Below, piece by piece: positions 16,685-25,270 of a DNA stretch of 36,102 bases. The stretch comes from Deltaproteobacteria bacterium. Lineage in GTDB: Bacteria > Desulfobacterota > Syntrophia > Syntrophales > Smithellaceae. The stretch lies in assembly GCA_012729055.1 (NCBI GenBank), contig JAAYDW010000044.1, positions 1 through 36,102 on the forward strand, in the 5' to 3' direction. The notes beneath the pieces were generated by a model. That model did not search any database. It saw nothing but the letters and a program-made list of their open reading frames with translations, and was not told where the DNA came from. Positions within the stretch are counted from its first letter, which is position 1. Every line of letters begins with the position of its first letter. A program made the translations under genes and the position numbers.

Positions 16685-17305
16685 GTTGAAGGGGTCGTAA
16701 ACCCGGTCCAGACAGCTTTCGATTGCCGCGGGCGGGGCCAGGCAAAACAAGATGGATTTGCCCTTCGGCATCGCTTTTTCCAGCTGTTCAAAAACCACCG
16801 GGTCCGGTTGGGCCACCGCCACGGTCAACTGCCGGGGGCTGCTCTTCAAAACAACGATGCGGTTTCTGGCCGCAAACGCTTCGCCGATTTGCCGCTGCAG
16901 AGCGGCGGATGCCCGGCAATCCACCAGCGAAACGACGGGCATGCTGAAGTGGGCCGAAAGGGCGCTGAGATAATTTTCACCGCTCACGATCTTCCTCTGC
17001 ACGAGCAGTGTTCCCAGCGGAACGTAGACGCCTTTCTTCTTCAGCGCCTGCTGTTCCAGCAGGTATTCGTCGAGCGTCTCCTGCGCCAGCGCGCCGCGGT
17101 CGACCAGAATCTCGCCGATCCGCTTTCTTTTGTTGTTGCTGAAAATCGCCCTCACAATCCGGGACTGGGGAAACCCCATTTCGCACAGGATCTGCCCCAG
17201 ATATTTTCCGGGTTCCTGTTGCTGCCGCTCCATGGCCGCCTTCAGATCAGCTTCCGAAATGATCTTTTTCCGGATCAGAATCCGGCCGATTTGTTCAGAC
17301 ATCAT
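16664..17305 (-). CDS. MshEN-like repeat protein
   Basis: A 213-residue soluble protein with three copies of a short helical unit of the type found at the N-terminus of GspE/PilB ATPases. They are IGRILIRKKIISEADLKAAM (about 6-25), IGEILVDRGALAQETLDEYL (about 62-81) and LGTLLVQRKIVSGENYLSAL (about 96-115). The third continues into PVVSLVDCR as in T2SSE_N. In this family the L/R-x-G-x-x-L pattern can bind cyclic di-GMP, but no ATPase domain follows here. It could be a signalling adaptor for type II secretion or pili, or a free c-di-GMP sensor. Start is ATG 17305 or the adjacent ATG 17302. Confidence 0.7.
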   Translation of the reverse strand: MMSEQIGRILIRKKIISEADLKAAMERQQQEPGKYLGQILCEMGFPQSRIVRAIFSNNKRKRIGEILVDRGALAQETLDEYLLEQQALKKKGVYVPLGTLLVQRKIVSGENYLSALSAHFSMPVVSLVDCRASAALQRQIGEAFAARNRIVVLKSSPRQLTVAVAQPDPVVFEQLEKAMPKGKSILFCLAPPAAIESCLDRVYDPFNKNSLLY

Positions 17306-17411
17306 TACACACCATCCGGTCAGTCGCAGTCCCTGGCGACGTTCGGCTCTTTCCCTGAGCGCTGTGGGGGATTGTTTTTAAGGAAGGAAGGTATTTCCAA
17401 CACTGGGACGA

Positions 17412-17440
17412 AGCTTATGCAAAACCATGGACGATGTCAA
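17412..17440 (-). promoter_or_regulatory. Candidate promoter for the MshEN-like gene
   Basis: On the minus strand a perfect TTGACA (17440-17435) is 17 bp from TAAGCT (17417-17412), which is a weak -10. It would give a leader of about 100 nt to the start at 17305. This 206-bp gap (17306-17511) shows no other gene. Confidence 0.35.
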
Positions 17441-17511
17441 TCGCAACCCTGCGCCGGCGGGGCTGTCAGGGGATTTCCCGGACGCCCCGCGGCGGAGGAT
17501 TGCCGCGTCCG

Positions 17512-18315
17512 TCAGACTTTCATGCCCGGCAGGTTCAGCGACGCCGTATTGCCGCCGTCTACCGGCAGCGCCTGCCCCGTGATATAGCTTGCCTCGTCGC
17601 ATGCAAGAAAGCAGATCGCCCGGGCCACTTCCTCGGGGCGGCCGTAGCGCCGCAGTTCGCAGCGGCTGCCGAGCTTGTCCACCTTGCCTCTATCCCGCGC
17701 CAGGTCAAAGATCGGACGGGTCATTCCCGTTTCGATCAGCCCCGGACAGACGGCGTTCACCCGGATGTTGTAGGCGCCCAGGTCACAGGCCGCCGTCTTG
17801 GTGAAGTTGATCACGGCCGCCTTGCTCGCGCTGTAGGCGTTGAGGCCCGCTCCGGCGCGGATTCCCGCAACTGAAGCCGTGTTGACGATGGCGCCCGCGT
17901 TTTGCGTCCGCATGTGCGGGGCGGCGTGCTTGATCGCGTAAACCGCGCCCAGGACATTCACGGCGTAAACCTGCTGCCAGTCTTCACCCGATTCCTGCTC
18001 CAGTCCCAGAAACTGCCCCGTGATGCCGGCGTTGTTGCACAAAATATCGATCCGGCCGTAGGTCGCAACGGCCAGACGGATCAGTTCGGCGACGTCGCTT
18101 TCCTGCGACACGTCCGTCCGCCGGCCCACGACATCGGCCGTTTCCTCCTTGACCAGCTTAATCGTTTCCGCAAGGCCCTTTTCATTGATATCGGCCAGAA
18201 CCAGTTTTGCGCCCTCGCGGGCGAAAAGCACCGCCGCGGCCCGGCCGATGCCGTCGGCCGCCCCGGTGATCACAGCTGACTTGCCTGCCAGCCGCCCGTC
18301 TCTCCTGCTCGTCAT
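17512..18315 (-). CDS. Short-chain dehydrogenase/reductase
   Basis: A 267-residue classical SDR using NAD(P). Visible are the TGxxxGIG cofactor loop (T17-G24), NNAG (94-97), catalytic S148, Y161 and K165 (YSASK), and the PG motif after the active site. D42 after the second beta strand (LADIN) favours NAD. It lies downstream of a thiolase and 4-hydroxybutyryl-CoA dehydratase on the same strand, so a 3-hydroxyacyl-CoA or alcohol substrate in that pathway is plausible, but the sequence does not prove it. The ribosome site AGGAGG is 12 nt from ATG 18315, a long spacing. A strong hairpin separates it from the thiolase. Confidence 0.88.
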   Translation of the reverse strand: MTSRRDGRLAGKSAVITGAADGIGRAAAVLFAREGAKLVLADINEKGLAETIKLVKEETADVVGRRTDVSQESDVAELIRLAVATYGRIDILCNNAGITGQFLGLEQESGEDWQQVYAVNVLGAVYAIKHAAPHMRTQNAGAIVNTASVAGIRAGAGLNAYSASKAAVINFTKTAACDLGAYNIRVNAVCPGLIETGMTRPIFDLARDRGKVDKLGSRCELRRYGRPEEVARAICFLACDEASYITGQALPVDGGNTASLNLPGMKV

Positions 18316-18345
18316 AGCAATAACAAACCTCCTGCTGTAAAATGC

Positions 18346-18379
18346 ATCGTGGCTGGAGATAGAACGCTCCAGCCACGAT
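18346..18379. other. Perfect 13-bp hairpin between thiolase and SDR genes
   Basis: ATCGTGGCTGGAG (18346-18358) and CTCCAGCCACGAT (18367-18379) form a 13-bp perfect stem with an 8-base loop. On the transcribed (minus) strand only a short GCATTTTA follows, so it is at best a partial terminator. It may instead stabilise the upstream mRNA end and lower SDR expression relative to thiolase. Confidence 0.7.
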
Positions 18380-18417
18380 CGATGGTCAAACCGGATTTCT
18401 CCGCCCGAAAATGTCGC

Positions 18418-19596
18418 TTATCGATCGACTCTCTGCCACAGAGACGCGTTGGCGTTGCCGAAACCGCCGCAGAGCATGGCGACGCCGTATTTGGCGTCCT
18501 TGAAATCCGTCTTCATGATGTTGTTGAGCGTGACGAGAATGCGGCAGCCCGATTCTCCGAGTGGATGCCCCAGCGCGAGCGCCCCGCCCCAGACGTTCAC
18601 ATTGTCGAAAGGCGCGTTTTGCGCAATGCCCAGCTCGCGCAGGCAGGCCAGCGCCTGGCTGCCGAACGCTTCGTTGAGTTCCCAGATGCCGATGTCCTTC
18701 ACGGTCAAGCCGGTGCGTTTCAACAGCTTCTGCGCGGCATAGATGGGACCGACGCCCATGACGGTCGGATCGCATCCCGCCATCGCGCCTCCGGCGTATT
18801 TGATATGGTAGGAAAGTCCCAGTTCATCGGCCTTGTCCCGGCTCATGAGCAGGAGCGCCGCGGCGCCCGCCGTGAGCGGCGAAGACACGGCCGCCGACAC
18901 CACGCCGCCTTCCTTGAAAGGCGTTTTCATTGTAGCCATCTCTTCGAGCGACACGTTGTCGCGGATCCACTGATCCGTTTTCACCATGAACTTCGTTCCG
19001 TCTTCCTGCTCTCCCTCGATGGGAACAATTTCGTTGTCAAACTTCCCGGCATCGCGGGCCGCCGCCGCCTTCTTGTTGCTCCAGTACGCCATCACTTCGG
19101 CGTCCTTGCGGCTGACTTTCCACAGCTCGGCCACCTTCTCCGCCGTGTTGCCCATCGGAAGATCCATCATATTGTAGCGCTCGAGAAGTTTCGGCGCAAT
19201 GTCCATGGCGAACATCATGGGAACTTTCTCCATGTCTTCGACGCCGGAAGCGATGTAGATGTCGCCCTCGCCGCACATGATGGCCCGGGCTGCGTGCTCC
19301 GCAGCCGACATGCCCGACGGACACTGCTGGTTGATTCCATTGCTCGCCACGCATTCCGGAAATCCTCCGGCCAGCCAGGCAATCCGGGCAATGTCGTTCT
19401 GCATGCCGGCCTGATTGGCCGATCCGCAGAAAACCGCTTCAACCTCTTCGGGCTTTACCTTGGGGTTGCGTTTGAACAGGGCTTTGTAGACTTCAATCAG
19501 CACCTGATCCGGCCGGACATGCCGAAACCAGCCTTTATCCTTGTGGGCCCGTACATTCGCGCTTCTTACACCGTCAACCATCACACATTCCTTCAT
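18418..19596 (-). CDS. Thiolase-family acetyl-CoA acyltransferase
   Basis: A 392-residue thiolase that joins or cleaves acyl-CoA units. The nucleophilic cysteine is C92 in NQQCPSG. Further family motifs are WELNEAFGSQAL, the catalytic His in GGALALGHPLGESG, and the C-terminal Cys in MLCGGFGNANAS. That last motif departs from the usual CIGGGQG of acetoacetyl-CoA thiolases, suggesting a separate subgroup. I chose ATG 19596 because AAAGGA is 9 nt upstream; ATG 19605 is also in frame but too close to the ribosome site. It lies 86 bp after the dehydratase gene in the same operon, consistent with cleaving acetoacetyl-CoA formed from crotonyl-CoA. Confidence 0.9.
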   Translation of the reverse strand: MKECVMVDGVRSANVRAHKDKGWFRHVRPDQVLIEVYKALFKRNPKVKPEEVEAVFCGSANQAGMQNDIARIAWLAGGFPECVASNGINQQCPSGMSAAEHAARAIMCGEGDIYIASGVEDMEKVPMMFAMDIAPKLLERYNMMDLPMGNTAEKVAELWKVSRKDAEVMAYWSNKKAAAARDAGKFDNEIVPIEGEQEDGTKFMVKTDQWIRDNVSLEEMATMKTPFKEGGVVSAAVSSPLTAGAAALLLMSRDKADELGLSYHIKYAGGAMAGCDPTVMGVGPIYAAQKLLKRTGLTVKDIGIWELNEAFGSQALACLRELGIAQNAPFDNVNVWGGALALGHPLGESGCRILVTLNNIMKTDFKDAKYGVAMLCGGFGNANASLWQRVDR

Positions 19597-19682
19597 CGTT
19601 TTCATTCCTTTCTTTAGGTCAGTTTTTTCAAACTCCGCAGCGTCCGAGATTCCGGCCTCTGCCCGCGGGCCGGAGTCGTTGT

Positions 19683-21191
19683 TTACCTGCCGTTCTTCTT
19701 CGCGGCGGGGCTTAAAGCCTCGCGGTCGCCGCCGCTCATGCCGGCGATGTACTTCACCAGCTTTTTGCGGGATTCGATATCGTACTGGGTGGTGATGGCG
19801 ATCTGCTCCATGATGGGAGAACCGCCGCCGTGGTAGTTGCCCACGTTCATGATGCCGCCGGAGGCCGAACACAGGATATCGCCCAGGAACCGCCAGAACT
19901 GCGCCTGATCTTCCGCCGGGATGTTCGGATTGCGCTTCGTGTACTTCAAAAGCAGCTCGCCCGTTTCCGGATTGGCAAAATCCTTTTCATGGGGGAACGT
20001 CGCCGTGACACCGCCCGAAATGTCGCACAGAATTTCCGATTCATGATAAACGGCCTCGCCGGTGAGGCAGCGGCCCACGTTGGCGTAAATCGAATGGGGA
20101 ATATAGGATCCCGGACCGTAAGGCACGAATCCCAGGCCCGGCACGTAAAGCTCGGGGCGGCCCAGGTCGGAGGCCGTATAGCCGGCGGCATAGCCCAACT
20201 CGGAGGTCATGATGATTTCCGCGAGTTTGGCGCGCACGTGTTCGGTCTTGTGGATGTTGTTGACTTCCGCGGCCAGCGCGGCGATTCCCAGAATCACGTC
20301 GCCGATGGCCGGCTTGCAGCCGGAATAGGAATGGCGGTGGAACAGGGCGAACAAAAGCGCGCAGGCCCCGCCGTGCAGGTTTTCCCCGGCCAGGAAAACC
20401 CGCTCCCAGGGGACGAAGCAGTTGTCGAAGATCAGGTAGGAATCCGTCGCGCCCATGGTGAAGCCCCGGGGATAATGCTCGCGGAGACGCGCATTATGGA
20501 TGGTCACGACCTGCTTCATGCCGTCCCAGTCGCCGGGAACGGCAAACGCCACCGCGTAGTCCTTGTCCTCCTTGCGCAGCGCCCGCGTCGGCAGCACCAG
20601 CACCTCGTCCGCTACGGAGGCTTCCGAAATGTGCAGTTTGCAGCCTTCCACCACGATCCCGTCCTTGCGGCGCTCCTTGATCCGGACATAGGCCGACGGG
20701 TTCGGCTGTTCGGCGGGGCGGAGCATCCGGTCGCCCTTCACATCGGTCTGGGCGCAGCAGCCGACCAGGTCCTCCGTCTGGAAACGGGCGAGCCACTTCT
20801 TGAAGTTTTCGTGGTACTCTGTTGCGCCGTTGTTTTGCTTGTCCGCCTCATAGGAAACGTTGTAGATGGCGTTCGTTCCGTCGATCCCCATGCAGCGCTG
20901 GATGCAGCCGCCCACTTTCTGGCAGAGCATCCGCGTCATATCCTGTTTTTTATGCAGGTCGTCCGTGTTCTGGTGGACATGCGTGAAGCGGTTGATCCGC
21001 CGGCCCGTCAGGTGGGAAATCGCCGTACAGAGATCCTGGTTTTCGGGCTTGGCGGCCTCGTCGAACGTCGTGCCGATGGTGTTGAGACAGTCCATCTGCA
21101 GCTCGTCGGTCCGGTCGATCAGCCGGCCGTCAAAGTAAAGATTCCGCTTCATTTTGGAAAGACCTTCGATGTATTGTTCTTTGCTTCTCAT
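19683..21191 (-). CDS. abfD: 4-hydroxybutyryl-CoA dehydratase-like flavoprotein
   Basis: A 502-residue member of the HpaB/4-hydroxybutyryl-CoA dehydratase family, which dehydrates 4-hydroxybutyryl-CoA to crotonyl-CoA by a ketyl-radical route using FAD and an oxygen-sensitive [4Fe-4S] cluster. All four cluster ligands of the clostridial enzyme have counterparts: C96 and C100 (CIQRC), H285 and C292 (HRHSYSGCK). The following lysine K293 is also kept. This separates it from the oxygen-using HpaB hydroxylases, which lack the cluster. ATG 21191 has AAAGGAG 7 nt upstream. It is first in a leftward operon with thiolase and SDR. A related dehydratase acting on another CoA ester is possible. Confidence 0.88.
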   Translation of the reverse strand: MRSKEQYIEGLSKMKRNLYFDGRLIDRTDELQMDCLNTIGTTFDEAAKPENQDLCTAISHLTGRRINRFTHVHQNTDDLHKKQDMTRMLCQKVGGCIQRCMGIDGTNAIYNVSYEADKQNNGATEYHENFKKWLARFQTEDLVGCCAQTDVKGDRMLRPAEQPNPSAYVRIKERRKDGIVVEGCKLHISEASVADEVLVLPTRALRKEDKDYAVAFAVPGDWDGMKQVVTIHNARLREHYPRGFTMGATDSYLIFDNCFVPWERVFLAGENLHGGACALLFALFHRHSYSGCKPAIGDVILGIAALAAEVNNIHKTEHVRAKLAEIIMTSELGYAAGYTASDLGRPELYVPGLGFVPYGPGSYIPHSIYANVGRCLTGEAVYHESEILCDISGGVTATFPHEKDFANPETGELLLKYTKRNPNIPAEDQAQFWRFLGDILCSASGGIMNVGNYHGGGSPIMEQIAITTQYDIESRKKLVKYIAGMSGGDREALSPAAKKNGR

Positions 21192-21706
21192 ACCGCTTCT
21201 CCTTTCATTTAACGTCCCGGATGCCGAGACAATATCCTGATGGACTCGCCGCAGCGGCAATTTCCCGGGCGCTGCCGGCCTGCTGCCGCCTCCGTGTGCG
21301 GCGTTTCGCTTTGGCGCGCTCGCCGGGGTTCAGTCGGGAAGGGAGTGAATTTTCCTGGGGGTTTTGCATTGCCGGTTTTCCCGGCCGAAAAAAAAAGGCG
21401 CGGTCGCATGCTTGCAGACAATGGGAGCCGGTGTCGACCATGGACAAACCTTTGGAAAATTCCGGATGATTTTTCCCAGGCGGCTTTTTACTGCGGCAAA
21501 CCGGAGGTTATTTTTTCAGCCTGGCCAAACAGTATTGAGTAATGCTGCACACTAAACGCGTAATGCATTAATCCATTCATATATTACTGTCAATGTTTTC
21601 TTTCCCCCAAAGGAAAAAGACAAGGCGGCCGCCGGTCCAAAAAGAAGAGGAAACCCATCGGTTTCCTCTTCTTCAATTTCTTAAAGCGGCGCGTATCAGG
21701 GCCGGC
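21192..21706. other. 515-bp gap upstream of the dehydratase operon
   Basis: Several overlapping short reading frames occur here (for example 21205-21447 minus and 21240-21542 plus), but none has a ribosome site or recognisable sequence. I see the 10-bp palindrome TAATGCATTA (21561-21570) and a direct repeat GTAATGC at 21539-21545 and 21560-21566, exactly 21 bp apart. A minus-strand TTGACA lies at 21593-21588 with poorly matched -10 candidates. The region probably holds the promoter and operator of the dehydratase operon. Confidence 0.45.
21642..21673 (-). terminator. Terminator of htpX
   Basis: A perfect 14-bp stem, AAGAAGAGGAAACC (21642-21655) with its complement (21660-21673), has a CATC loop. 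On the minus strand it ends in a run of five T, placing a strong intrinsic terminator 34 bp after the htpX stop. Confidence 0.92.
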
Positions 21707-22597
21707 TTATGCCGCTTGGCCGGACAGGCGCTTCAGCGCCGCGATGCGGTCCTCGAGCGGAGGATGGGTCATGAACAGGAGCTTCAGCCCGCTCGTTGAC
21801 GGTTTGCCGCTGATGCCGAAGGCTTTCATCTGATCCGGCAGGGGTTCATACGCGCTGCGCTCAAGGCTCTCCAGCGCGGCAATCATGTTGCCCGCGCCGG
21901 CAAGCTTGGCGCCGCCTTCGTCCGCCCGGTATTCACGCCGGCGGCTGAACCACATGACGATGACGCTGGCCAGGATGCCGAAGACGATCTGGGCGACAAT
22001 CGTAGTGATGAAAAAGCCGATGCCGTGGCCCTCCTCGTTTTTGAGCACCACGCGGTCCACAAAATAGCCGACGACCCGGGAAATGAAGATGACGAAGGTG
22101 TTGACGACGCCCTGAATGAGGCTGAGCGTGATCATGTCGCCGTTGGCGACATGGCTGATTTCGTGGCCCAGAACCGCCTCGACTTCGCTGCGGGTCATGG
22201 TGTGCAGAAGCCCGGTGCTCACTGCGACGAGCGCGCTGTTCCTGTTCATGCCGGTGGCGAAGGCGTTGGGCGAATCCGATTCAAAGACCGCAACTTCCGG
22301 CATGCCGATGCCGGCCATCGACGCCTGCTTCTTGACCGTGTTGACAAGCCAGATTTCCGCCTCCGACCGGGGCTGCACGATCACCTGGGCGCCGGTGCTC
22401 CACTTGGCCATCCATTTGGAGATCGCGAGCGATATGAACGAACCGCCGAAGCCGAAGATGGCGGCAAAGATGAGCAGGCTCACATAATTGATTCCGTTGG
22501 CGTAGAGAAACTGGTCCGCGCCGACGATCTTCACCACGATGCTCAACACCAGAATGACGGCGATGTTGGTCGCGATAAACAGCAAAACTCTTTTCAT
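21707..22597 (-). CDS. htpX: Membrane metalloprotease HtpX
   Basis: A 296-residue M48-family zinc protease of the inner membrane that degrades misfolded membrane proteins. Hydrophobic helices lie at about 5-25 and 38-60. The zinc site is HEISH (H145, E146, H149) with the third ligand expected in the [12 protein letters not shown] segment, and two more helices lie between. [21 protein letters not shown] is typical of HtpX. The ribosome site GGAGGA precedes ATG 22597, and a TTGACA promoter lies 70-100 bp upstream. Confidence 0.95.
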   Translation of the reverse strand: MKRVLLFIATNIAVILVLSIVVKIVGADQFLYANGINYVSLLIFAAIFGFGGSFISLAISKWMAKWSTGAQVIVQPRSEAEIWLVNTVKKQASMAGIGMPEVAVFESDSPNAFATGMNRNSALVAVSTGLLHTMTRSEVEAVLGHEISHVANGDMITLSLIQGVVNTFVIFISRVVGYFVDRVVLKNEEGHGIGFFITTIVAQIVFGILASVIVMWFSRRREYRADEGGAKLAGAGNMIAALESLERSAYEPLPDQMKAFGISGKPSTSGLKLLFMTHPPLEDRIAALKRLSGQAA

Positions 22598-22669
22598 TTA
22601 TTCCTCCTCCACCTTTTTCAAAAATGACGGCAGGTGGTCTGCAAATCCGGCCTTTTTTGAATGTACCTT

Positions 22670-22697
22670 ATCTTAATGTCCAGCCGTCAATTGTCAA
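22670..22697 (-). promoter_or_regulatory. Promoter of htpX
   Basis: On the minus strand TTGACA (22697-22692) is separated by 16 bp from TAAGAT (22675-22670), four of six matches to the -10 consensus. The start would be near 22663, giving a 5' leader of about 65 nt. Confidence 0.55.
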
Positions 22698-22716
22698 GGT
22701 GTTGCTTTTCGGCGGA

Positions 22717-23583
22717 TTATTTTGCATACGTTTGCAGAGAAAGCATGGTTATCCCGCCTATGCCGACGACAACGCCTATCCAGCCGACCAACCGGATTTT
22801 TTCCCGGTACATGAATGAAATGAACATGCCCAGCATAATCGGGGCGCTGAGCGTAACGGGAAATACAACCGCAGCCGGCATCAGTTTCAGCGCTTCGAGG
22901 GTGCAATATACGCCGACGTAGCTGGCAAAAGCCGCAAGGATTCCATACAACAAAGCCCGCGCTTTCACGCGTTTGCGCCTGATCAGGAAGAGAAGCAAGA
23001 GCAGGATAAAGCCGACGGCGTAGGACATAAAGAGGTAGGCAAATGAGTTCAGGTTTTGATGGCTGATTAAAAGCTGCCCGATTCTGGGAAGGCCGCTCAA
23101 TCCAAAGGCGCCGATAATCATGAAAAACCACAGCAGGTTCCCGGACTTTCTGTCCGCGGCAAAGGCTTCGTTGGACCAGGAAACCAGCACGATGGACGTC
23201 AGGATGCAGAGGATTCCGGCAACGGTTACGAAATTGAGTATCGCTCCGAAAAATGCAACGCTGAAAATAACGGGAATGAGAAACGATGATCGATAAATGG
23301 CATTGGAGTAGCCAAAATGACCGATCCGGACCGATTTGTTGAAAACAAAAACGGCCAGCCCGCCGCCGATTCCGGCCATCGCGGAGATGGAGCATAATTC
23401 AACGGTATAACTTGCCGTCGCCACATGATTGAAGATGGCGAAAAAGTACCCCAGCACACTGGCTGCCGCGAACATGACGAATGTTAAATCAAAGGATGAT
23501 ACGCCGCCTTTCGCCGAAAGCTTCGCGAGATAGGCGACGGATGTGATTCCGAGCACAATAAGCAACAAATATAGAAAGCTCAT
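22717..23583 (-). CDS. EamA/DMT-type membrane transporter
   Basis: A 288-residue protein of about ten hydrophobic helices arranged as two halves, as in the drug/metabolite transporter superfamily. The C-terminal half ends ALKLMPAAVVFPVTLSAPIMLGMF then a short helix and WIGVVVGIGGITMLSLQTYAK, the usual EamA ending. The substrate is unknown. I start at ATG 23583 (MSFLYLLL) because the upstream in-frame part to 23739 is polar and unlike a transporter. The ribosome site (GAGAAG) is weak. It is divergent from the M23 peptidase gene. Confidence 0.85.
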   Translation of the reverse strand: MSFLYLLLIVLGITSVAYLAKLSAKGGVSSFDLTFVMFAAASVLGYFFAIFNHVATASYTVELCSISAMAGIGGGLAVFVFNKSVRIGHFGYSNAIYRSSFLIPVIFSVAFFGAILNFVTVAGILCILTSIVLVSWSNEAFAADRKSGNLLWFFMIIGAFGLSGLPRIGQLLISHQNLNSFAYLFMSYAVGFILLLLLFLIRRKRVKARALLYGILAAFASYVGVYCTLEALKLMPAAVVFPVTLSAPIMLGMFISFMYREKIRLVGWIGVVVGIGGITMLSLQTYAK

Positions 23584-23723
23584 CTTCTCAACTTTTTTAC
23601 CGGAGGCCGGCCCTGTCTTTCGTCCTTTTTCACCCGCAAAACGAGCACTTCGTTCCCGACGGCACTGTCTGTGATTCATCGCCGCCATATCAAAAAACGT
23701 CCGGCGCGCAAAGTCTTTTTTTC

Positions 23724-23756
23724 TTGACAGACGCAACACCGATCAGTAGGTATAAA
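23724..23756 (+). promoter_or_regulatory. Candidate promoter for the M23 peptidase gene
   Basis: A perfect TTGACA (23724-23729) is followed by TAGGTA at 17 bp (23747-23752), overlapping a TATAAA (23751-23756) at a longer 21-bp spacing. The start codon lies 35-40 bp downstream. Confidence 0.45.
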
Positions 23757-23790
23757 CCGTTAACGAAAAGAACTCCAAGGGGGACACGGT

Positions 23791-25071
23791 TTGATTGGTA
23801 AAAAGACCGGCTGCGCGCTGTTGATCGTTTCTTTGCTGGGCATATTCGCCGCCCTGTACTTTTTTCTCTCTGAGCCGGCCGGCCGGCCGGGACAGGCGAC
23901 TCACGAGCCCTCTTCCTTCACCTCCATCGCCGGCGCCATCGCGCCGGGAGAAACCCTCTACTCGGTCTTTCAAAAACATGCGTTAAATCTTGACGACCTG
24001 TTTGCCATGAAACAGGCGGCGGCAAGTGTTCACCGTCTGAAGGAGGTATACCCGGGTCAGCCTTACCGTTTCACGGTTGACGCCGGAAACGTCGTTCGTT
24101 CCTTCACTTACGGCATCAATGAAAATACCTTCCTCGCCATCGAACGCGGCCCAAAGGGATTTCAGGCCCGTAAATACGAAATTCCCTACGAGTCGCGCGT
24201 TCTGACCGTCGGCGGCGACATCAGCGACAGTCTCGTCGCGGCGCTGGGCTCCGAACAGGAGGACATTGCCCTGGCCGTCGCGGTGTCGGAAATTCTGGCG
24301 TGGGACATTGACTTCAGCACCGATCTTCGGCAAGGCGATTCGTTCAAGGTCATCGTGGAAGGTTTGTACCTGCAGGGAAAATTCAGGAAATACGGAAAAA
24401 TCCTCGCCGTCGAGTTTCTCAACGACAACAACAAGCATGTCGCTTACCGCTTTGAACAAGACGGCCGCGCGGATTATTTCGACGCCGGCGGCAAATCGCT
24501 TCGCAAAGCTTTCCTTAAAGCGCCGCTCAGCTTCCGGAGAATCAGTTCGTCTTTTTCCCGCTCGCGCCGTCATCCGATTTTAAAAGTGCGCCGCCCCCAC
24601 TACGGCATCGACTATGTCGCCCCGCAGGGGACACCGGTCTCGGCAACGGCCGACGGCAGGATCTCCTTTGCGGGCCGCCGCGGCGGATACGGAAAACTGG
24701 TCGTTCTCGCGCACCGCGGCGGCCTTGAGACCTACTACGGCCATCTCTCGCGTTTTGCGGCGGGCATCCGCGCCGGACGATCCGTCCGCCAGGGGGACTT
24801 GGTGGGATACGTCGGCGCCACCGGACTGGCGAGCGGGCCGCATCTGCACTATGAAGTGCGCCGGGAGGCCCGGCCGATCAACCCGGTCCGCTTCAAAATG
24901 GCCGCGGGCGACCCGGTGCCGCCGCGGTCCATGGCAGCGTTCAGACAAACCGTCGCGCATCTCGATCGTACCCTGGCGTCGGCGGTCTTTTATGAAACGC
25001 AAGATGCGAAAAGCCGCGGCATGGCCGGCGCCCTGGCGCTTAAAGCCGATCCGCTTTCCTTCCTGAATTAA
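23791..25071 (+). CDS. M23-family murein endopeptidase
   Basis: A 426-residue envelope protein. A single N-terminal hydrophobic helix (about 8-26) anchors or exports it. An OapA/LysM-like region follows (about 45-110), then a linker, then the LytM/M23 zinc domain (about 265-370). Ligands are H270 and D274 (HYGID) and H353 of the HLH pair (H351, H353), with H318 (YYGHLS) nearby as in active enzymes. It should cut peptidoglycan peptide cross-links, as MepM does. The start is TTG 23791, supported by AAGGGGG 7 nt upstream; no better in-frame ATG exists near it. Confidence 0.9.
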   Translation: MIGKKTGCALLIVSLLGIFAALYFFLSEPAGRPGQATHEPSSFTSIAGAIAPGETLYSVFQKHALNLDDLFAMKQAAASVHRLKEVYPGQPYRFTVDAGNVVRSFTYGINENTFLAIERGPKGFQARKYEIPYESRVLTVGGDISDSLVAALGSEQEDIALAVAVSEILAWDIDFSTDLRQGDSFKVIVEGLYLQGKFRKYGKILAVEFLNDNNKHVAYRFEQDGRADYFDAGGKSLRKAFLKAPLSFRRISSSFSRSRRHPILKVRRPHYGIDYVAPQGTPVSATADGRISFAGRRGGYGKLVVLAHRGGLETYYGHLSRFAAGIRAGRSVRQGDLVGYVGATGLASGPHLHYEVRREARPINPVRFKMAAGDPVPPRSMAAFRQTVAHLDRTLASAVFYETQDAKSRGMAGALALKADPLSFLN

Positions 25072-25105
25072 GGCGGCCCGCGGCGGCTGCGCCGATAACC
25101 GCCTT
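25070..25105 (+). terminator. Candidate terminator after the M23 peptidase gene
   Basis: AAGGCGG (25070-25076) pairs with CCGCCTT (25099-25105) around an inner CGGCG/CGCCG hairpin. A TTTTT run lies 10 bases further on, which is late for a canonical terminator. Confidence 0.4.
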
Positions 25106-25125
25106 GATTGCCCCTTTTTATTGCA

Positions 25126-25154
25126 TTGACAGAAGCGCTCAATTTGCCTATAGT
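25126..25154 (+). promoter_or_regulatory. Strong sigma70-type promoter for rnk-like gene and bioB
   Basis: TTGACA (25126-25131), a 17-bp spacer and TATAGT (25149-25154) give eleven of twelve consensus bases at ideal spacing. Transcription should start near 25161, leaving a leader of about 110 nt. Confidence 0.85.
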
Positions 25155-25270
25155 GGCATTGAAAAAAGGTTTTCTCTGTCGGCCGTTTGTCACTGCGGTC
25201 CGATCATTTGTTTTATCACGTCCGTCGTCAGCAAAACCCTCGCAAAAAGTTAAATGGAGGATTCATCATT

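Noticed and set aside
21205-21542. Several 60-100 codon frames upstream of the dehydratase gene
   Set aside because: They overlap each other on both strands, lack ribosome sites and show no recognisable sequence.
23878-23892. GGCC-type short tandem run in the M23 peptidase gene
   Set aside because: Only a few base pairs of simple GC sequence inside a coding region; not a repeat array.
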